Assembly (NCBI RefSeq): GCF_021130785.1
Contig: NC_060212.1
Span: 147,337,501 to 147,401,500 of the forward strand
Direction: 5' to 3'
Source: Homalodisca vitripennis
Lineage: Eukaryota > Arthropoda > Insecta > Hemiptera > Cicadellidae
DNA: 64,000 bases
The position numbers and the translations under genes are program-made. This document shows positions 47,290-60,440 of this stretch, piece after piece (the stretch's first letter is position 1; every line of letters begins with the position of its first letter). A model generated the notes under the pieces. That model was not told the DNA's origin. It saw only the letters and a program-made list of their open reading frames with translations, and ran no database searches.

Positions 47290-48090
47290 AAATCAGCGCA
47301 TTCGCTGTTGACATAGCTTTTTTCTACTCTGAAACAATTATACAATTGTTACGGAACCAAATTAATTACGATCTTTAAATTTTGAGAACGCTGGTGTAAA
47401 TTAAATAACATTTTAATAATCGTTGGGAAAAACAAAGTATGTACATTTGATTTTTAAAGATTTTAACTTTTATTCAATTTCAAATTTTCATGAATTTAGC
47501 TGTACAGAAACATAGGAGATTTATGTAACTGTAAATACATTACAAAGGAAGACAACTTAAAATATTATGGAATAATATTTGATTTGAAATTAACATTGGA
47601 AAAACATATAAAACAGTCTTTGCAAAATAAACTTAAATCCACTACAAGAACATTTTTATGTGTGTAAAAGTTCTGCGAAGAAAGATTGTCACGAATTCTG
47701 TATTTTGCCCTGGTAGAGTCAAAGGTTTCAATATGGAGTTGTTTTCTGGGGAGGGACGTATAAATATTTAATAGAGAGGTTAAGAGCCATACACAATCAT
47801 TTCATAAGAATAATTACGCACAATAGAATACGAGAGAGCTCTCCTTTCCTATTTTCATTGAATTAAAAATTCTACCACTGCAACATTTGTTTATTTTTTA
47901 AAACCCTTATGCTGTTTTACACTAGAAGTGGTAATTTAGGAACAACGGGCCTAAATATTCCTACCAGAAGCATAGACCGGCGAATGTCCAGAACACCGTA
48001 AAGTCAACAAGTCAATACTAAAGCATTCTTTTCTTTACAATGGCCCACATATTTTTAATAAATTGCCTTATAACGTTCTATATCTAGTTA
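47290..48090 (+). pseudogene. Old reverse-transcriptase remnant (non-LTR, C-terminal half)
   Basis: Allowing frame changes, the plus strand reads SAFAVDIAFFYSE (47.29-47.33 kb), a decayed form of the catalytic FADD box. Then come LKYYGIIFDLKLTLEKHI (47.55 kb), the 'KYLGV.FD..L.W..H' segment of LINE RTs, then YFALVES.VSIWSC and AIHNHFIRIITHNRIRESS, FIELKILPLQHLFIF, and finally KHSFLYNGPHIFNKLPYNV (48.0-48.07 kb). The last parallels the 'FYNCLPEEMKR' region of the 39.8-kb LINE. The order of motifs is correct over 800 bp, so this is a real but strongly decayed copy of a CR1/Jockey-type ORF2. Its 5' and 3' limits are not visible. Confidence 0.72.
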
Positions 48091-48093
48091 TTT

Positions 48094-48125
48094 TATATAT
48101 ATATATATATATATTATATATAACA
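48094..48125. repeat. (TA)n tract
   Basis: TA run of about 10 units followed by ATTATATATAAC, directly after the RT remnant. Confidence 0.9.
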
Positions 48126-51100
48126 TATTAAAGTAGCATATTGAATCCTAAAGTATACGCGCGTAAAATCCCATCCTCGACGTTCAAATGCCATCACGAG
48201 AATATATAGTGTTATAAGTTTTACACACCACTTTTCTATAATGCCCTTAAGTGGTTTAATTCATTTTAAATTATATGACTAATTATTTAAAAATATATCC
48301 AAGATGTTTTGTATTTTAAATATAACTTTAATGTCTCCATACAAATTCTACACAGAATATTTTACGGATGTTGGTTGAGGCACCACACATTTAAACTGAA
48401 ACAAAATAGCATATACATGTACTAAATGCCATACGTAAAAAATACAATGGAAGCAACCCCTGATATTAACCCTCCTGGAACTTTAGTAACACCAACAGGT
48501 TCATCCCGCGATCACTGATTTATTAACAATGTGTCCTTATCCCCGTTACTCAATTAACGCGCTCATCCCCTTGAAAATATTCGATCTGAGGGGAAAAGTG
48601 TATTTCCTCACGAGCCGAAATTGCGAGTCCTAAACTTTGTAGACGTTTTTACGGCCAGATAAATCGTGGTATATGTGTTAAAGCAACTAAGAGTTATTTA
48701 AGGGTACTTGGATTCAATTTTATTTAGACAAATTATTTTAGAGAAAATATATATTTTTTAAAGCTTCACTATTTAGTTCGGTACACACATAAAGGTATGT
48801 TGTGAATTTTGAGCATACAGTTATTGTAACAGTTGTAAAATTTCATTTCGAGTCTTTTTAAGTAAATTTTATCGGACCATGTTATTGAAACTTTATTCAA
48901 TACGTAACACATCCGCGATCTATTTTTAAAAGGAATGATATTACTCAATTACTTAAAAAATATCTATGTCTAGGGGAAAAGTTTTACTCAATATACGACA
49001 TTTTGCCCGTTTTGACATTAAAATTTTAAATTGTTGTAATTCGAATACAATTTTTAGGGTCCCACTTGGATTAAGTTTATTCATTAATAAATTGTCTAAA
49101 AAATATGAAATAAATTGAATTTTGATAGATATATAATGTTACATTTACACTTTTTTGAAGTTCTGGCGTTATGTTTTATAACTTAATAATTCTAATTAAT
49201 ACATATTAAAGTGTTTGAAAACACTTTTATAATAATTAAATACTTTACAGGTTAATTAAATACTACAGGTTTGATTAAAGTTGAAGTGTACAGTTTCTAA
49301 TGAACATTAATTATCCGTTATATTCTTGTATTTTTACTTCTATAAAAACATAACAAATAATGGAGGAAATTCATTTTTTTTTTGAAGTTCAAAACATGAT
49401 TTTTTAACAAAATAAGCGAATAGGATACATATTAAAAGATATATGGGAATATAGGGATTTTTTTTATTTTCATATTGGTCCTTTAAATACTGAGTAGTTT
49501 CACCCAAAAAAAATTTTTCGACGTTATTAACTTAAATTCTTACTGTATAACTATACGTATATTAAAATGCACATATACTGTCAGCACCCCCCCATTAGAT
49601 ATATAGGAATAATTCAATTATAATTCTGTTTTTAATTCAATAACCACTATTTTTCAAATTTTTTTAAATGTATGGTCTTTAAAACATAGTGCAATCTTGA
49701 TAAAAACTCTTATATCTACTTTTCCTGCAACCGCTGTTCCAGCATAGAGTACGAAAATATCCAAATAGAAAAATTAAAAATTTAGTAAAAATAAACTTTT
49801 AACTGTGCATTTGAAGCAAATATTAAGCATGCAGTACTTTTCCGGTACTCTAACGCAGATATCAAATATAAATTTACTATCTAACTTTGACTATAAATTT
49901 AAGTACTATATAATACAAATATTGGTTATATTTTGATAGATGCTTCTCAGACCTGCTTATGCATATGTCTACTTGATCAGGAAAACAAAGCAAACGCAAT
50001 TGTGGGTAACAGGAATACCTTAAACTGGAAGTAAATTACAATAGCCAATAGACGAAAGTAGAAAGTTTATGGCCGAATTCGGCTTGTTAGACCTGTGTAT
50101 AAATATAGAATATATACTTTCATGATTGGAGCATTAACCTTAAATCAACTATGACGCAAACAAATACTAACACAAGAGTGAATTATTATGGCCATAAATA
50201 TCACATGTTTTCAATTCCCTGTTTTACAGTACATACGTTACCTTCAGTATTTGTTTTAGAAATATTTGAGCTATAATTATAAAAAATTTTAGTTGAGAGC
50301 AGGCTGTGGATCAAGAAGATCGCTCTGGCAGTTTATTTCAAACAGTTTTTTTATAGTTAACATTACCTGCTTGGATAAATTCCATCTGATATGGAAGACT
50401 TGTGAATATTTGGTCCTTAGTCTGTGTTTTTATTAATGTTTGAAACCACTTGTAAAATTCAAATTCCAGTACATTTTGTAAGTATTATATATCAAAACTA
50501 ACAAGAATAATACAAAGTTACAAAAGAGATGTAACAAATAATGTAAATAGAATTTATTAGTGCATTATTTATTATTACACACGTTTTTCGGGAACAAAAA
50601 CATAAAATATGCCCCTTCCGGCTTATTTGAAATGGTAGATTTCACATATTCTCGAAATATCATACTGAAGACGGGTTATTGGGATGTTTTAATATTAACA
50701 CTTTTACGGGTACAACATTTATGGCTAAAACTTTGCAAGAAAATATCATGAAAAGCATACAAAACTTGTTTTTAAATCCAGGGATGGATTAAGTTACAAT
50801 AAATTTGAAATTATCTTTGTTAAAATAATCACTAAACAACAATTAAAAAAAACTTCAAATTAATCTAAACTATCTCCATTTAAAATGTTGAACAGTTATT
50901 AAACATTAATGAGAATAAAAGATTTTCGGAATTAAAAAATTTATAAAAATATGTAAATTGATATTCATGTAGTAAAGTACCAGAGATAATAATTCTATGC
51001 AAATTTAAATGGCTGTCCTCATGAAACATACCATATCTTTCTTTTAATACATAACGAAATTTTTAACGCAATGTACAAGGATTAATAAAAAGGAGTGCAC

Positions 51101-52262
51101 AGAGAATAAGGCGCACACATAGATTTTTTCGAAGAAGCGCACAAGGGTCAATGTGACAATTCAGCATAGGGTTTACGTTACCAGGAAATGAATAGTTGAA
51201 GCTACTTGGAGATGAGTCATCACGAAATAGCTCGGGTACATTCCTCCTGATCATCCACCACAGTTTACCCCACTTTTCAGGTTTATCACAAATGCAATAA
51301 ACCGAGATATTTCTGTTTGTTACTACGTTCGAGGTTAAGTGGTAGAGAGGACTTTATAGTCCATAACTTCGCCTCCGAAATAAAGACATTTTTCATTTCA
51401 TCATATCATGTCCCAGATCTTCAAACTTATCCAACATCAGATCACGTTTAAAAATGCGGAATGGTACCGAAAGGAAAGCCCCTGGCCATCAGTGTAGGTT
51501 TCTGTGGCGCCACCCCACAGTTTTTGCGAAAAAAGCATCCTTTGAGATAGTACTCAAATTAAGCCTATTTATGTTAACGATATGTGTGCGTAACATTCCC
51601 TATTAAAAGTAAATATGGTCCAGATTACTTTTGTTGAAAAGGGTTAACTATGCAGTTCCTTCCCATTGCGCTTTCTTCGCTATGCTTTTTTGTCACGACA
51701 CCATGTACAAGTTCTATAGTATGAGAAGTTTCTTTTGAATCTTTTATAAACTATAGTGTTCACCATTGTTTCTGCAATGTTTATATGCAACCTATTAAAA
51801 AAATTAAAAGCACGTGAATACAAATATTACTGCACATTAACAGAAAGTTCGAAAACATCTTTTTATTCTCTATAGTAACTAACCCGTAACTATTCCTTTT
51901 CCAGAGTTCGTGAAATTTTGTACAGTGATTCTACACGTTCCTGGAAGTAACATAGACATACATACTAGAGTAAATTTGGTCCAATTTAAATAGTTTATTT
52001 AATTAATTTTTTAATTTTAAATCGTTGTTGATGTTTTATATTGGATCCGAAAGACTGCGCTACGACACATAATACAAAGCGAACTGATACTTAACAGGTG
52101 TTAATACTTTCTGCTGAAGTTCATCAAAGAGGCAGAAACATTTGTTTACATTTAAAATTTAGAAAATTTTTATTGTAAAGTGCTTGATCAGTAGTGTAAT
52201 GCAGGTTGCATAGAAGATGTCATTGCCTAGTTTTAAATTCAGATTGCACCAATGATCAATAA
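48126..52262. other. AT-rich DNA, no gene recognised
   Basis: The stretch at 49800-50110 shares words with the Helitron-like body at 52.66-52.91 kb (CTAACGCAGATATCA against GTAATGCAGATATCA; ACAAAGCAAACGCAATTGTGG against ACAAAGCAAGCTCAATCGTGG), so it is probably a decayed relative. Otherwise nothing recognised. Confidence 0.45.
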
Positions 52263-52976
52263 TCTATCTATATATATAAAAATGAATGTTTGTATGTTTG
52301 TCCTTTATGGAATCGTGAACTATTGGACCGATCATGATGAAAATTTGTACGTATATGTATTTTTCCACGGAGAAGGTTTATAACCTATGCCCATCCCTTT
52401 CCCGATTCAGGATTCCGCCCCACTGGTTACAGAAATACCCATAAGAAATGCATTGCAGCAAACATATGTTAACGTCTTTTCAAATTTTTAATCAGCTGTT
52501 CTTTGTAAACATATATTACACTTATAGTTTTTAAAACATAGAGTAAGCTTAAGAGAAACGACAAATTTTGTTTAAACTGTTTTTGCAATCACTGTTAAAC
52601 ATAGACTTTACTATCCAGATAATACAATTCAAATTTGACGTAAAAATTCACCTTTAACTGCAATATTTATTTAATATAAACCATGCTCATGCTTGATCAG
52701 AAGAGTAATGCAGATATCATAATTACTATCTTACGTTGGCTACAAATATAAAGAATGTTATAAAATCAACCTTAGTTGTTTTTTTTGACAGAAGTATGGT
52801 TCTCAAAACTCCGTGTGTACATATTCTCTCGATTGAGACAACAAAGCAAGCTCAATCGTGGCATCGGAGATATAACTAATTTAATCTAAAATTTATTATA
52901 GTAAAAAATAATTTACTAAGTAATATAAGGACTTCGGTTCTTATGATTTGCGTGCGAAGCCGTGGGTAACAGCTAG
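52263..52976 (+). mobile_element. Helitron-like non-autonomous element, copy 1
   Basis: Starts TCTATCTATATATATAAAAA and ends GCGTGCGAAGCCGTGGGTAA then CAGCTAG, flanked A/A. Helitrons begin with TC and end with CTRR without terminal inverted repeats, and CTAG fits. The 5' 110 bp (TTTGTCCTTTATGGAATCGT... to GGAGAAGGTTTATA) match the copies at 53.19 and 56.3 kb; the body is different and longer. A conserved 5' head and 3' tail around variable bodies is usual for this type. No helicase or Rep frame. Confidence 0.5.
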
Positions 52977-53097
52977 ATAGAGGCAGGAATATGGTACATA
53001 CCTTCATAATACGCCCAAGAGGCTCACGATGGAACGACTATCAATTATCTCAGCAATGTTTAGAATGTGATAGAAAAAGAATAAGTGAATATAGTGT

Positions 53098-53190
53098 ACT
53101 GTTTTCAACGCGGCAATTGCGTGCGAAGCCGCGGGCAACTTTTGCAAAAAATTATTGAAATGCGCAGCAAAGCGCGCCGGGCCCGCTAGT
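53098..53190 (+). mobile_element. Tandem Helitron-like 3' ends
   Basis: GCGTGCGAAGCCGCGGGCAA at 53121 is followed by GCGCAGCAAAGCGCGCCGGG and CCCGCTAG at 53162-53189, a second GC-rich tail with a possible GCGC...GCGC hairpin and a CTAG end. The next element starts immediately after. Suggests nested or end-to-end insertions. Confidence 0.45.
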
Positions 53191-53497
53191 AATATATAAA
53201 AATGAATGTTTTTGTGTTTGTCCTTTATAGACTCAGAAACTATTGGACCAATCACTATGAAAATTTGTATTTATTTGGATTTTTCTATGTTAAAGGTTTA
53301 TATGCAATGCCCATTGATGTAACTCACCACCAGGCTGTACTGCAAGATATAAAAGCTATCAAAGCGCCTGAACATTATAAACTGCAATTACGACACAGTT
53401 ACGTATATTAAATAGCCAAACACTATTTGAAGGCAAAGAAATACGTATAAGGGGAAAGCTTAAGAGACGCGTGCGAAGCCGCGGGAAACAGCTAGTA
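53191..53497 (+). mobile_element. Helitron-like non-autonomous element, copy 2
   Basis: Starts AATATATAAAAATGAATG directly after a CTAG end and finishes GCGTGCGAAGCCGCGGGAAA then CAGCTAG at 53497. Its middle carries a readable stretch (MNVFVFVLYRL, WTNHYENLYLFGFF, GLYAMPIDVTHHQAVLQDIK, APEHYKLQLRHSYVY-stop; 53202-53411) homologous to that in copy 3. This could be the trace of a once-coding segment. The TC start is not evident here. Confidence 0.5.
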
Positions 53498-55817
53498 ATT
53501 AAATATTTGTTTAGATTGTCATTTCGAGACAACATAAAAAAATCTAGTTATACTATTTACAAAAATCTAATGAGCTCCATCTTGAAAGTTGAAAAAACGC
53601 ACACACATGTACAATAACATTAGATTTTTATATATTAATATTATAGAAATTACCTATAAAGCACATTATAAATACATACAATTATAAAATAAAATACATT
53701 TTGATCATTCAGAATTCGATTTATTCTTTTTTGTAATCCTTAAATGAAGCCACGTTGTTTCTTTCTCACGCAATACATGCTGGATTCTGTTTTACCCCTT
53801 GAGACAACTTCAGTATATAGCCACCTTCTTTCTGCACTAGTTAAGCGACTTATAAGGAATACATTGTAGCAATTTAAACTAAACATGAATGTAAAGGAGT
53901 GCACAATGATAGGTCATTTAATTGTCCTATTGTTTACCCTATTGCACTAAAGATATGATTTTAAACTTTTAAATTGATTTAAATTAAGCAATTGTATGTG
54001 TGAATATTATTTCAAAAATATAATAAATGTATTCGATTTGCATATATCGATAATCAGAGCTGCAATTTATGAAAATGTATCTTGTCGCCAAAGCGGAAGT
54101 TATCGTTTCTACACTAAACACGTTTCCGCTCCCAATCCGCAGCGTTGCCGACATTTCATCAGCTCTCTCAATTGCCACGGATACATCGGAGACTTCCGTT
54201 CAGTTGGTGCTGTGAAATTGAAATAACTGTTCTACCGTGTCATCTTCTCCTGGTCAATCTATTTTAACACTCGTTTCGATGTACGAGTATATCTTTACTT
54301 CATAAATTTACATTACTGTATACTACTGAAGATGCTGATTTACCTATTTTATTTCTTTGAAAAGATATAAGTAGTTTTTCTAGTATAAGAATTAATATAC
54401 TTTAACCATTTAAATATTTTAAAAGTATTTATAACTAATAGCATTATTTCCATTTTAGTATTAAAGTTGTTAAAAGTAAATTAATTTATTGTTTTACTTT
54501 CTACATAATCGGAAAATATAAAATATTAATGTAGTATTAGGTTCCAGACATCAATCATGGAAATCTCATTCCAGTATTGTAATATTCATTTCGATGGTAA
54601 TATTTAAATTAATAATATACTTTGCAGGTTGATTTAAATATCATTTCTATAAGGCACAAACATGAATTACATTCAACTTGTACGGATAATATTCTTAAAT
54701 TTCCTACTCTTGTATTGTTCAATATTTTAAAACAAGAAATTGGTTATTACTGTTTACTATTGCAAGGTAAAAGCAAATTTTCTTACTAACGATAAGGATA
54801 GTTATAATAAAAGATATACAATATTTCGATTAATTTAATATTTCGTTTAGATCATTATAAAGGAGCAAACCAAGAAAACCTATCTGTAGAAAAATATTTC
54901 CATAAACACGTGGCTATTGAAATCACCCTTGTGACAAAATTTCGAGGATATTTTCCCATAATGATAAGTTTAAAGCTTGCAACGTCTTGTTTGTATTTGC
55001 TTCAATAAACAACAGATGTTCTTCTTCTCATAGCACAAAGATTGTAGGGGCAATCAGGTTTCTTCAGTCAGCGAATGTTTCCCGCATCCAAATCAGCCAA
55101 TACAATATGCACATTCTCAGAAATATTTCTATTAGTCAATATAGTGTGGAGTGAAATAAAATAAAATAAATAATCAATAATCAATAAAATTAATAGAAAT
55201 TGCCTGTCCATGATTAATTTAAATTAAACAAAATCGATGACAGTCCAAAAAGTTACATTTAAATAAGACTAGTTTGATAGTTTAAAGAATTTCTGTAATT
55301 TTTCAAAACGATAGAATTTATAATAGAATTTATATAACGGTGAAAAGATAATATTTTTTACTGTGTAGGTTCTCAATTATTTTGTTGCACTACAAGCTGT
55401 ATTCTTGAACAATTTATTTGATACAGCAACTCTTTATAATTTCTTTTGTCAAATGAGTAACTAGGTGGGATCCCGATAATTATCTATAGTCTACTAGTTG
55501 ATATAATTATAAATATAAATAGACCTTAAGATGGGATTGATATATAACTCAGAAGTAAGGTACCCTATTGCTAAAAAATCAAGGATTCGTATTATAATAG
55601 TTCATGGACTTATCATGCTGTCTAAAATAAGTTTTAAAGGTGTTCTCGTAAAGTGTACTTGTGGGAAATGCCCTTATTGAACTCGAATTGAAAAAGAAAT
55701 TTTGTATAAAAATAAAAGATGCATTTTTACTTTCACTATATTCCGTTAAGTGCACGATAGGAAATGTGCAACCGGTGGTGTTTTATGCCCAACGTTCCTC
55801 TTCATTTTTATAGGTAA
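53498..55817. other. AT-rich DNA, no gene recognised
   Basis: Overlapping short frames near 53.98-54.23 kb have no recognised content. Confidence 0.5.
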
Positions 55818-56311
55818 CTAGCTGTTTCCCGCGGCTTCGCACGCTTTTCGTAAGCTTTGCCCGTGTATGTGCACTTCTGGTTCAAGTGAATTATATGTAT
55901 TACCAATACCGAAGTAGAGTTTTTATTATTGCCGGAAAAAACTTAAAAGTGTATGTTTTTTAGCCATTGTCCACGTACATTACCTTATTATAAATTGGTC
56001 TAACACTCAAGCTTTAAGTACAACCAGAAATTCATTTTAAAGACAAATATACATAATAACTTAGTGCCTTCAAATTTTTTGGCTATGTAATATACGTAAG
56101 TGTCTCGTAATCGCAGTTTATAGTGTGCAGGCGCTTTAAAAAGTTTCAACTTAAGCAGTGCCGCCTGGTGGCGAGATACATCAATAGGCATAGCATATAA
56201 ACCTTCTCCGTCGAAAAATACATATACATACAAATTTTCATAATGATCGGTCAAATAGTTTACGATTCTATAAAGGACATACACACAAACATTCATTTAT
56301 ATATAGATAGA
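55818..56311 (-). mobile_element. Helitron-like non-autonomous element, copy 3
   Basis: On the minus strand it starts TCTATCTATATATAAATGAA at 56311 and ends AGCGTGCGAAGCCGCGGGAA then ACAGCTAG at 55818, the same tips as copies 1 and 2. A 98-codon frame (56296-56000) reads MNVCVYVLYRIVNYLTDHYE, VFFDGEGLYAMPIDVSRHQA, APAHYKLRLRDTYVYYIAK, clearly homologous to copy 2. Many of the differences between the copies are at third codon positions. The known Helitron proteins are not recognisable in it. Confidence 0.55.
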
Positions 56312-58333
56312 TATATATAGGATCAATGATGATGAGGTGATAACACGATAGATTCAAGTGACATTATATAGTATTTGTGGACGGGACCAATTTCGATCGT
56401 AAACTAGATCGGTTGCAGAAGCATAATTTGGTCCGGTCCGAGGCTTATATAATAGGCTCATTACCATTTACATTCATGGGCTTGCGGCATTTCCATTCAT
56501 ACTGCAAGTGGATTATTGCCGTCACCGCTTTGGTAATAGTTTGTTGCAGCATCAATACAAATAAGATGGTGACGTCGTTGTCATGTGTTTCATGAATAAA
56601 CAACGTTCGTCACGGTCTACCAACTGTACGAGGCAATTTTATACAATAGTGGATTTTAAGTATTTCTCGGAATTCAGCAACACTTAACTTACTATCAAGA
56701 TCGCTACCTCTTAATCTTGGCGCGAGTGACCAGTCATCCATTTGACTGTCTTAAGTCCGAAAACATTTAGAAACCTACTGATTGCTAGAGGGATACACTA
56801 TCTACGAATTAAAAAAGTGACCCAACTCAATAAAAAGAGCTGCACTTGTCAGTATATTTTTGATTACTTGTTCAAAGCTTAAATAAAAAATATTATTATA
56901 TTTTATATAACTTCTGGAATCGTACTGAGTAACATAATAATGCTCTAAACTAGTTATTTGAATACACTATATGACCGAAACTTAAATACACACATTTCAT
57001 ATATAAAATCAGACACATGGAAAAATGTTATCAAATTTATTCAAACAACATTTTTAAGTGGTATAATACAGCCGTGATGTAATGTAGAGCTGTAATTTCG
57101 ATATTAATCTAAACTTCCCATTGTACCTGATGCATACCTAAGCTGAGTAAAAGTCTTTGAAAAATCTTAAGGTATCGTATAGTCTCGTTCCTACCTAAAA
57201 CTGGTAGAAACCTACCTAACCATAATTGTGCATCGTTAACTGAAAAGAAAGAATTAAGGATTTTAATATATAATTGCGTCGTCTCACTTTTACATAGACA
57301 CATTATATAGCATTTATAATATTATAGTAACGTGGATTATGAGAATACCATAATTTTTGATTACATAATCGTTAATGTGCACCAGCCACTTGTTTTATTA
57401 GACTAATGTAATTAACCACATGTCCTGTATACTTAGTGGTTAGGCTGGCGTGTGGTACTATATATCGTACATGTGTCCAAATCCGCGAACTTTTCCGAAT
57501 TGTTGACTACGTTTTTGAGAACGAGTTCGAGTACAAGTATGTGTTTGAATATAGGCACGGACACCAAAAGTTCATTATTTACTGTATATAAACTGTATTA
57601 TAAGTTTCTTCAAATGGATATATTTTAATTGAAAGAAGTCGGGAGGATGGTAAAGTTCACTTACGAAATTATAGGAAAATAACTTAGTGTTGTATTTTAA
57701 CTATTGCGTTTTGCACAGGAAGTGTTAAAGCATGTCCCTCAGATGACTGTTATTAGTTAGAAGTACTACTCAGCTACAGTGGGGCTGAGAATAACTTATT
57801 TTTGTAATCATTGAAATGTCTTATTCGTTCTAGACATTTTTTTTTTAGACGTTTTAGTAATTTTCAATTAGGTATCTCAACAATTTATTAGATCCCACAA
57901 TTTATTTGTACTTAATTTTGTGTTAGCACGTTTATTTAGTTGTTTTTGTTACCAAAAATACATCTCAATCATTCGAACTTATTAAACAAACTTACTGCTG
58001 TTTAAATTTGGGTTTCCCTATCCATATGATACAATATGAGAATAATAACGATAATAATTATTAAGATTTAGAGGACTTGAGACTATTCCATGAATGCCTT
58101 CAAATACTAAATTTTTTATTAGTTATTGAGATATTGGCATTACAAACATCGATTTGTTATTTTTAGATTAAAACATTTTTTAAAATTATCGTTAAGTAAA
58201 TATGAGTGGAATAAAAAAGGTCTTATATAAAAAGGCAGTATAGAAAAATAATCTCTGAGTCATAATATAACCAAAACACACAATAATGTTATAGAGTGAG
58301 ATTAGGCTGTTTTAGTTAAGCCTAGTTAGTTAG
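56312..58333. other. AT-rich DNA, no gene recognised
   Basis: A GC-richer patch at 56.38-56.64 kb holds a 72-codon frame (56377-56595) without recognisable content. Nothing else supported. Confidence 0.5.
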
Positions 58334-60440
58334 TCCTCCCCGTAGTGTAACATTTGGACCGAAGAGTCTTTAACAAGAGTTGTTAACTAGCGTCTTTAAC
58401 TGTGACTAGATGGATTAAATTTGGTGTATTTCCGACAAACGTTCTTTTCTATCTCTATTTATCAAATCCGTTCCCTGATTCTTGAAAAAGATACACTCAC
58501 CAACTCACCCATTAATGATTTTCAGGAATGTTTGGTATGTTGTACGCAGAACTGAGTATATTTACTGGACGGGGAAACTCGCTCCCGTAATTGTAAAACA
58601 GCATTTATTACATCCAAGAAGCCTGACCTTCATTAAAGTGCGCCTGTCTGTCCTCGGCCAATGAAAAATTTTGTCACAGGGCGAGGAAAAAGGCGGTCAT
58701 TTAAAAAGAGGTAAACGTGCTTTGTAGTCCTGTAGAAACAAGTGATGGATTGGGATCCTTGAGCTTGTCAGTAGTTAACTGCAACTATGTGTACAAAATA
58801 GCAGTATTCACATAAGTGTTTTTAAATTAAAAAGAAAGAAAGAAGTTATTTTAATGTAGTAGTCAACGTAATATATGATTTTATGAATTAAAAAATGTTC
58901 TTACTTACCTCAAAAATGGTGGTCATTTAAAATATAAGATGAACATTTTAATATACAACAAGTTTATGAAAAACCAATTAGATGCGCCACTTAAATATCA
59001 GAGTTACATGTTTAAATTTTGTTGTTAACGAAGGAAGGATCGTGATGGAACCCAAAATGGAAAATTTCAGGAAAATTAATTTTTAATACTACTAATGTAT
59101 GTGTGTTATTAATCGGGTTAGTATTTTATTTGCCCTTATGTATAAATATGGTCAAATTAATATTAAAAGCGTTCAAATTTTTCACGTGTTATTGGGAGAT
59201 CCTCTGATTTCATAACTTTTCCATAACAGAAGTATTAATTTTCCTTTGAATTTCATAATAAATCAGCTCTTATTTCAACAAAAATAAGCCTTATTAACTA
59301 TGAAATAATTACGCAAACGCACTTTTTTGTAACTATAACTAGAGTTAGTTCTAATACGAGAGCGCTAGTAGCTCAAGCAGTACGAAAGATGAATGGAGCT
59401 TGGTCCATTGTTATCTTCCATTATCTGAAACCATCGCTCAAAATATTATGTCCACTACATTAGCTCTATTATATCCCAATTTGAACGAGATATCGTAATA
59501 ACCTCATAATTTCTAAATAGGGTGTACTTATAGCTATACACCTATGTCATATAGATATAGCACAAAGACTATTCACTGTAGGTTTTGAACTGGATGTTTT
59601 GATCTGTTAATATGGAGAAATATTACTAACACCTGTTGAGATCCATTAATATAACATTCAAATCGATGGAAGAAATTTAGAACTCATGATCCTTCCTCCA
59701 CCTCCTCGATGTAGGACTTCAATTTATAAACCTTTCCTATCTTTTTTATTTTTATCGTCTTCAAATTTTCAGTACCACATCTTCTACTCACTATATCTTT
59801 GCCTTTAAATATAGTTTCTATTCGACTTAATAAAATACTGATTAATTACCATATTACTACCATTTCATAGTTTATAATTTTGTAAGTTTTTACCTCAGTT
59901 TAACGTTTTCTTCGTAGGAATGATACATTTTCTCTTTAATATAAAGGATTTGCACATTATGTGCTGCGTCTGATTCCCTTTTTTCATCTCAGCAGTTCTT
60001 GTTTAAATCGATTCTTGGATAATTAGCATATATGTAACTTGAAGCTTGACCGCCATCAAATAAATGACGAAATCAATGACTTGTTTGGATGTTTGAAACT
60101 CAATTGCGCAAACTCATTTGGATTATATAAGCAAAATTTGGAATGCAAATTAAGTACGTGTCAGATTCAAACATATGCTTTTTTATTCCAAAATATCACC
60201 CAAAAATACGTTTAAATGTAATTTAAAGGAAATGTATTTACACTAAAGGTAGGCAATACTTTTTAAAGCTGATCGATTCACAGAAATTAATTGCCACGCA
60301 ATATTGCACTATTTTGATTTTGCAAGAATAAATATCAGCAGTCATTATATGATGGAAATATTAATGACAAGTAGTGCTATCTGACCGTTTTCATAAATGG
60401 CAATTATTGTTCAAACCGAGTATTTTATTCTGAACCTTTT

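Noticed and set aside
48468..48490. TTAACCCTCCTGGAAC as a second piggyBac-like left end
   Set aside because: Only ten bases are shared with the 24.48-kb tip and no GGAGGGTTAA partner was found downstream.
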